NCBI RefSeq assembly: GCF_000321225.1
Contig: NW_004451862.1
Span: 25,887 to 89,886 of the forward strand
Length of the DNA: 64,000 nucleotides
From: Odobenus rosmarus divergens
Lineage: Eukaryota; Chordata; Mammalia; Carnivora; Odobenidae
Direction: 5' to 3'
Under the pieces are notes generated by a model. The model saw only the letters and a list, made by a program, of their open reading frames with translations, was not told where the DNA came from and ran no database searches. The translations under genes were made by a program, and so were the position numbers. The first letter of the stretch is position 1. Every line of letters begins with the position of its first letter. Positions 62,470 to 64,000 of the stretch are shown piece after piece.

Positions 62470-63689
62470 CATCTGGTAAAAAAACAATCAGCCCATGTAC
62501 ATTTTAAGAGTGTACTACTTACATAGACAGCAAAAGCAAGATCTTTATACTGTCAGCTCCCCATATCACTTGTCCCACAGGGGGACACTGAAATCAAAGG
62601 GGCCTGATGAAAGGCAATATGAGTAGCAAGATACCTTGTTCCTGAGGGGCCAATTCCACACCATAGCTAAGAAGTTTTATAGCCTGCAGCTCTCCCTTAA
62701 GGGGGTTGGCATGGAACAAGCCTCAAAACTCTACTGTCTAGCTAAAAATCTTGCAAGTGGGCAAGGGAGTCAGCTCATTTAAGTGGGAGATGTAAGCAAG
62801 GAAATAGCAACAAGCTTCAGGTTTTAGTTGAAAAGGCTAAGAGGCAAAATGCCCTGATGATGTGGGTGAGGAGCTTGATCTTGGTTTACTGAGCATCATG
62901 TAAAGTCTTAAGGATTATACAAGGCTGAGGTGTCCTTTAAGGATAGCATTGTGTCAGAATAGCTGTTGAACCCAAATCAGGGAAAAAGTTTAAATGGTTA
63001 TTATAGGATTATATCATTTGCTCTTGAGAGTTTAGGAGGATATATTGTGGCAATGGGTTTCTATGAAGTCACTGAAAAGACCCATGCCCTTATTGCTTTG
63101 AAATTGCATTTTTGAGATGATTTTTCCACTTACTTAGTTTCTTAGTTTGCCTAAAATAAATTAACTGGTCCAATTATCTTTAGAATGCTAGAATGATTCT
63201 GTAGATAATTTCTTAATATGTAACATTTTAATATAAATCTAAGAAGCCACATATGAAAAATTATGTTCATAAATAATAGAAAATGCCTGTAATGTGGAAG
63301 TTCTCCCAGATTATACTTTTTCTTCCAAATATGAATGTCATGGCTGAAGACATAACATAAGTTAATATTCATAAATGTTAATATTCATAAATGGGAAATT
63401 CTTTGCAATGAAGCCTGGTTAGATTATGATTTGCTTCAGAGAAAAACCTTGGAATTAACCAACCTCAAACAGGGAAAATATATACTGAAATGCACACACA
63501 CACACACACACACACACACAAGATCCTAAATTTGGAAAAGCACTGGACAAGGATCTGGAAGACTCCTGACTCCAAGACTAACTCACTGATCTGAAACATT
63601 TCCTTGCCTTTTTGGATTAACTGCACAATCTCTAAGAGATTTTTAATTTTGACATACTGAATCTAACATTCTCATAATGTACCATGGCT
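62470..63689. other. No gene seen; AT-rich DNA with AC microsatellite
   Basis: GTTAATATTCATAAATG is duplicated in tandem at 63361-63394. (AC)n lies at 63491-63521. No gene or RNA recognised. Confidence 0.5.
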
Positions 63690-64000
63690 CATTAACTTGT
63701 TTTTTTCTTTTTTTTTAAATTTTATTATGTTATGTTAGTCACCATACAATTCATCATTAGTTTTTGATGTGGTGATCCATGATCCATTGTTTTCATATAA
63801 CACCCAGTGCTCCATGCAGTACGTGCCCTCTTTAATACCCATCACCGGGCTGACCAATCCCTCCTCTCCCCTTGCCTCTAATACCCTCAGTTTGTTTCTC
63901 AGAGTCCATAGTCTCTCATGGTTCATCTCTCCCTCCGATTTCCCACCCCTTCATTTTTCCCTTCCTTCTCCTAATGTCCTCCATGCTATTCCTTATGTTC
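63690..64000 (-). mobile_element. L1 3' end, cut by window edge
   Basis: A T-rich tail, then GTTAGTCACCATACAATTC, GTGATCCATGATCCATTG and CACCCAGTGCTCCATGCAG: the L1 3' UTR in the same form as at 27966. It continues past the window. Confidence 0.9.

Overview
The window looks like nuclear DNA from a caniform carnivoran, most likely an arctoid (the bear, seal and weasel group). The main evidence is about 18 copies of a tRNA-derived SINE of roughly 190-210 bp. Its head reads GGGGCGCCTGGGTGGCTCAG, it has an internal B-box-like GGGATCGAGTCCCG, a CT-rich body, and an A-rich tail with AATAAA signals. This is the SINEC type of carnivores, in a form closer to arctoid than to dog copies. Carnivore-type L1 3' ends, old MIR, L2, L1M and hAT relics, and a 50-N assembly gap fit a draft mammalian assembly. 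The species cannot be fixed because no single-copy gene is recognisable.

There is no intact protein-coding gene in the window. Most long open frames come from tandem repeats, SINEs, L1 fragments or the CpG island. The clearest broken gene is a pogo/Tigger-family transposase relic at about 35.73-37.44 kb. It has several frame changes and has lost its third catalytic aspartate. One weak candidate exon lies at 2318-2409.

Layout. 1-1.83 kb: degenerate CA-rich tandem array running off the left edge. 2.64-5.07 kb: a hAT-like element defined by matching terminal inverted repeats, carrying a SINE. 5.3-7.4 kb: old repeats and unique DNA. 7.47-9.68 kb: a nested insertion in which an L1 with three SINEs split an older MIR. 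10-26 kb: unique DNA with SINEs, MIRs and hAT relics. 26.16 kb: a 43-bp piece of 5S rRNA between perfect 17-bp direct repeats. 27.2-28.4 kb: hAT relic and a compound L1 3' end. 28.99-29.77 kb: strong CpG island, the best promoter candidate. 26.87 and 31.13 kb: two CTCF-like motifs. 34.7-37.4 kb: L1 relic and Tigger relic. 38.35 kb: assembly gap. 43.08-45.58 kb: a large 18-bp minisatellite built on GTCTTCCAG with decayed flanks. 46-54 kb: MIR and a mosaic of old L1s. 54.3-57 kb: unrecognised. 57-61.9 kb: copies of one old repeat, L1 fragments and microsatellites. 61.9-64 kb: unique DNA, a MIR, and an L1 cut by the window end.

Nothing here looks like a multi-gene system. The interesting material is genome structure: minisatellite birth and spread, tailless retroposition, nested insertions, and an isolated CpG island. 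Boundaries were read by eye; repeat family names given with low confidence come from memory and were not searched.
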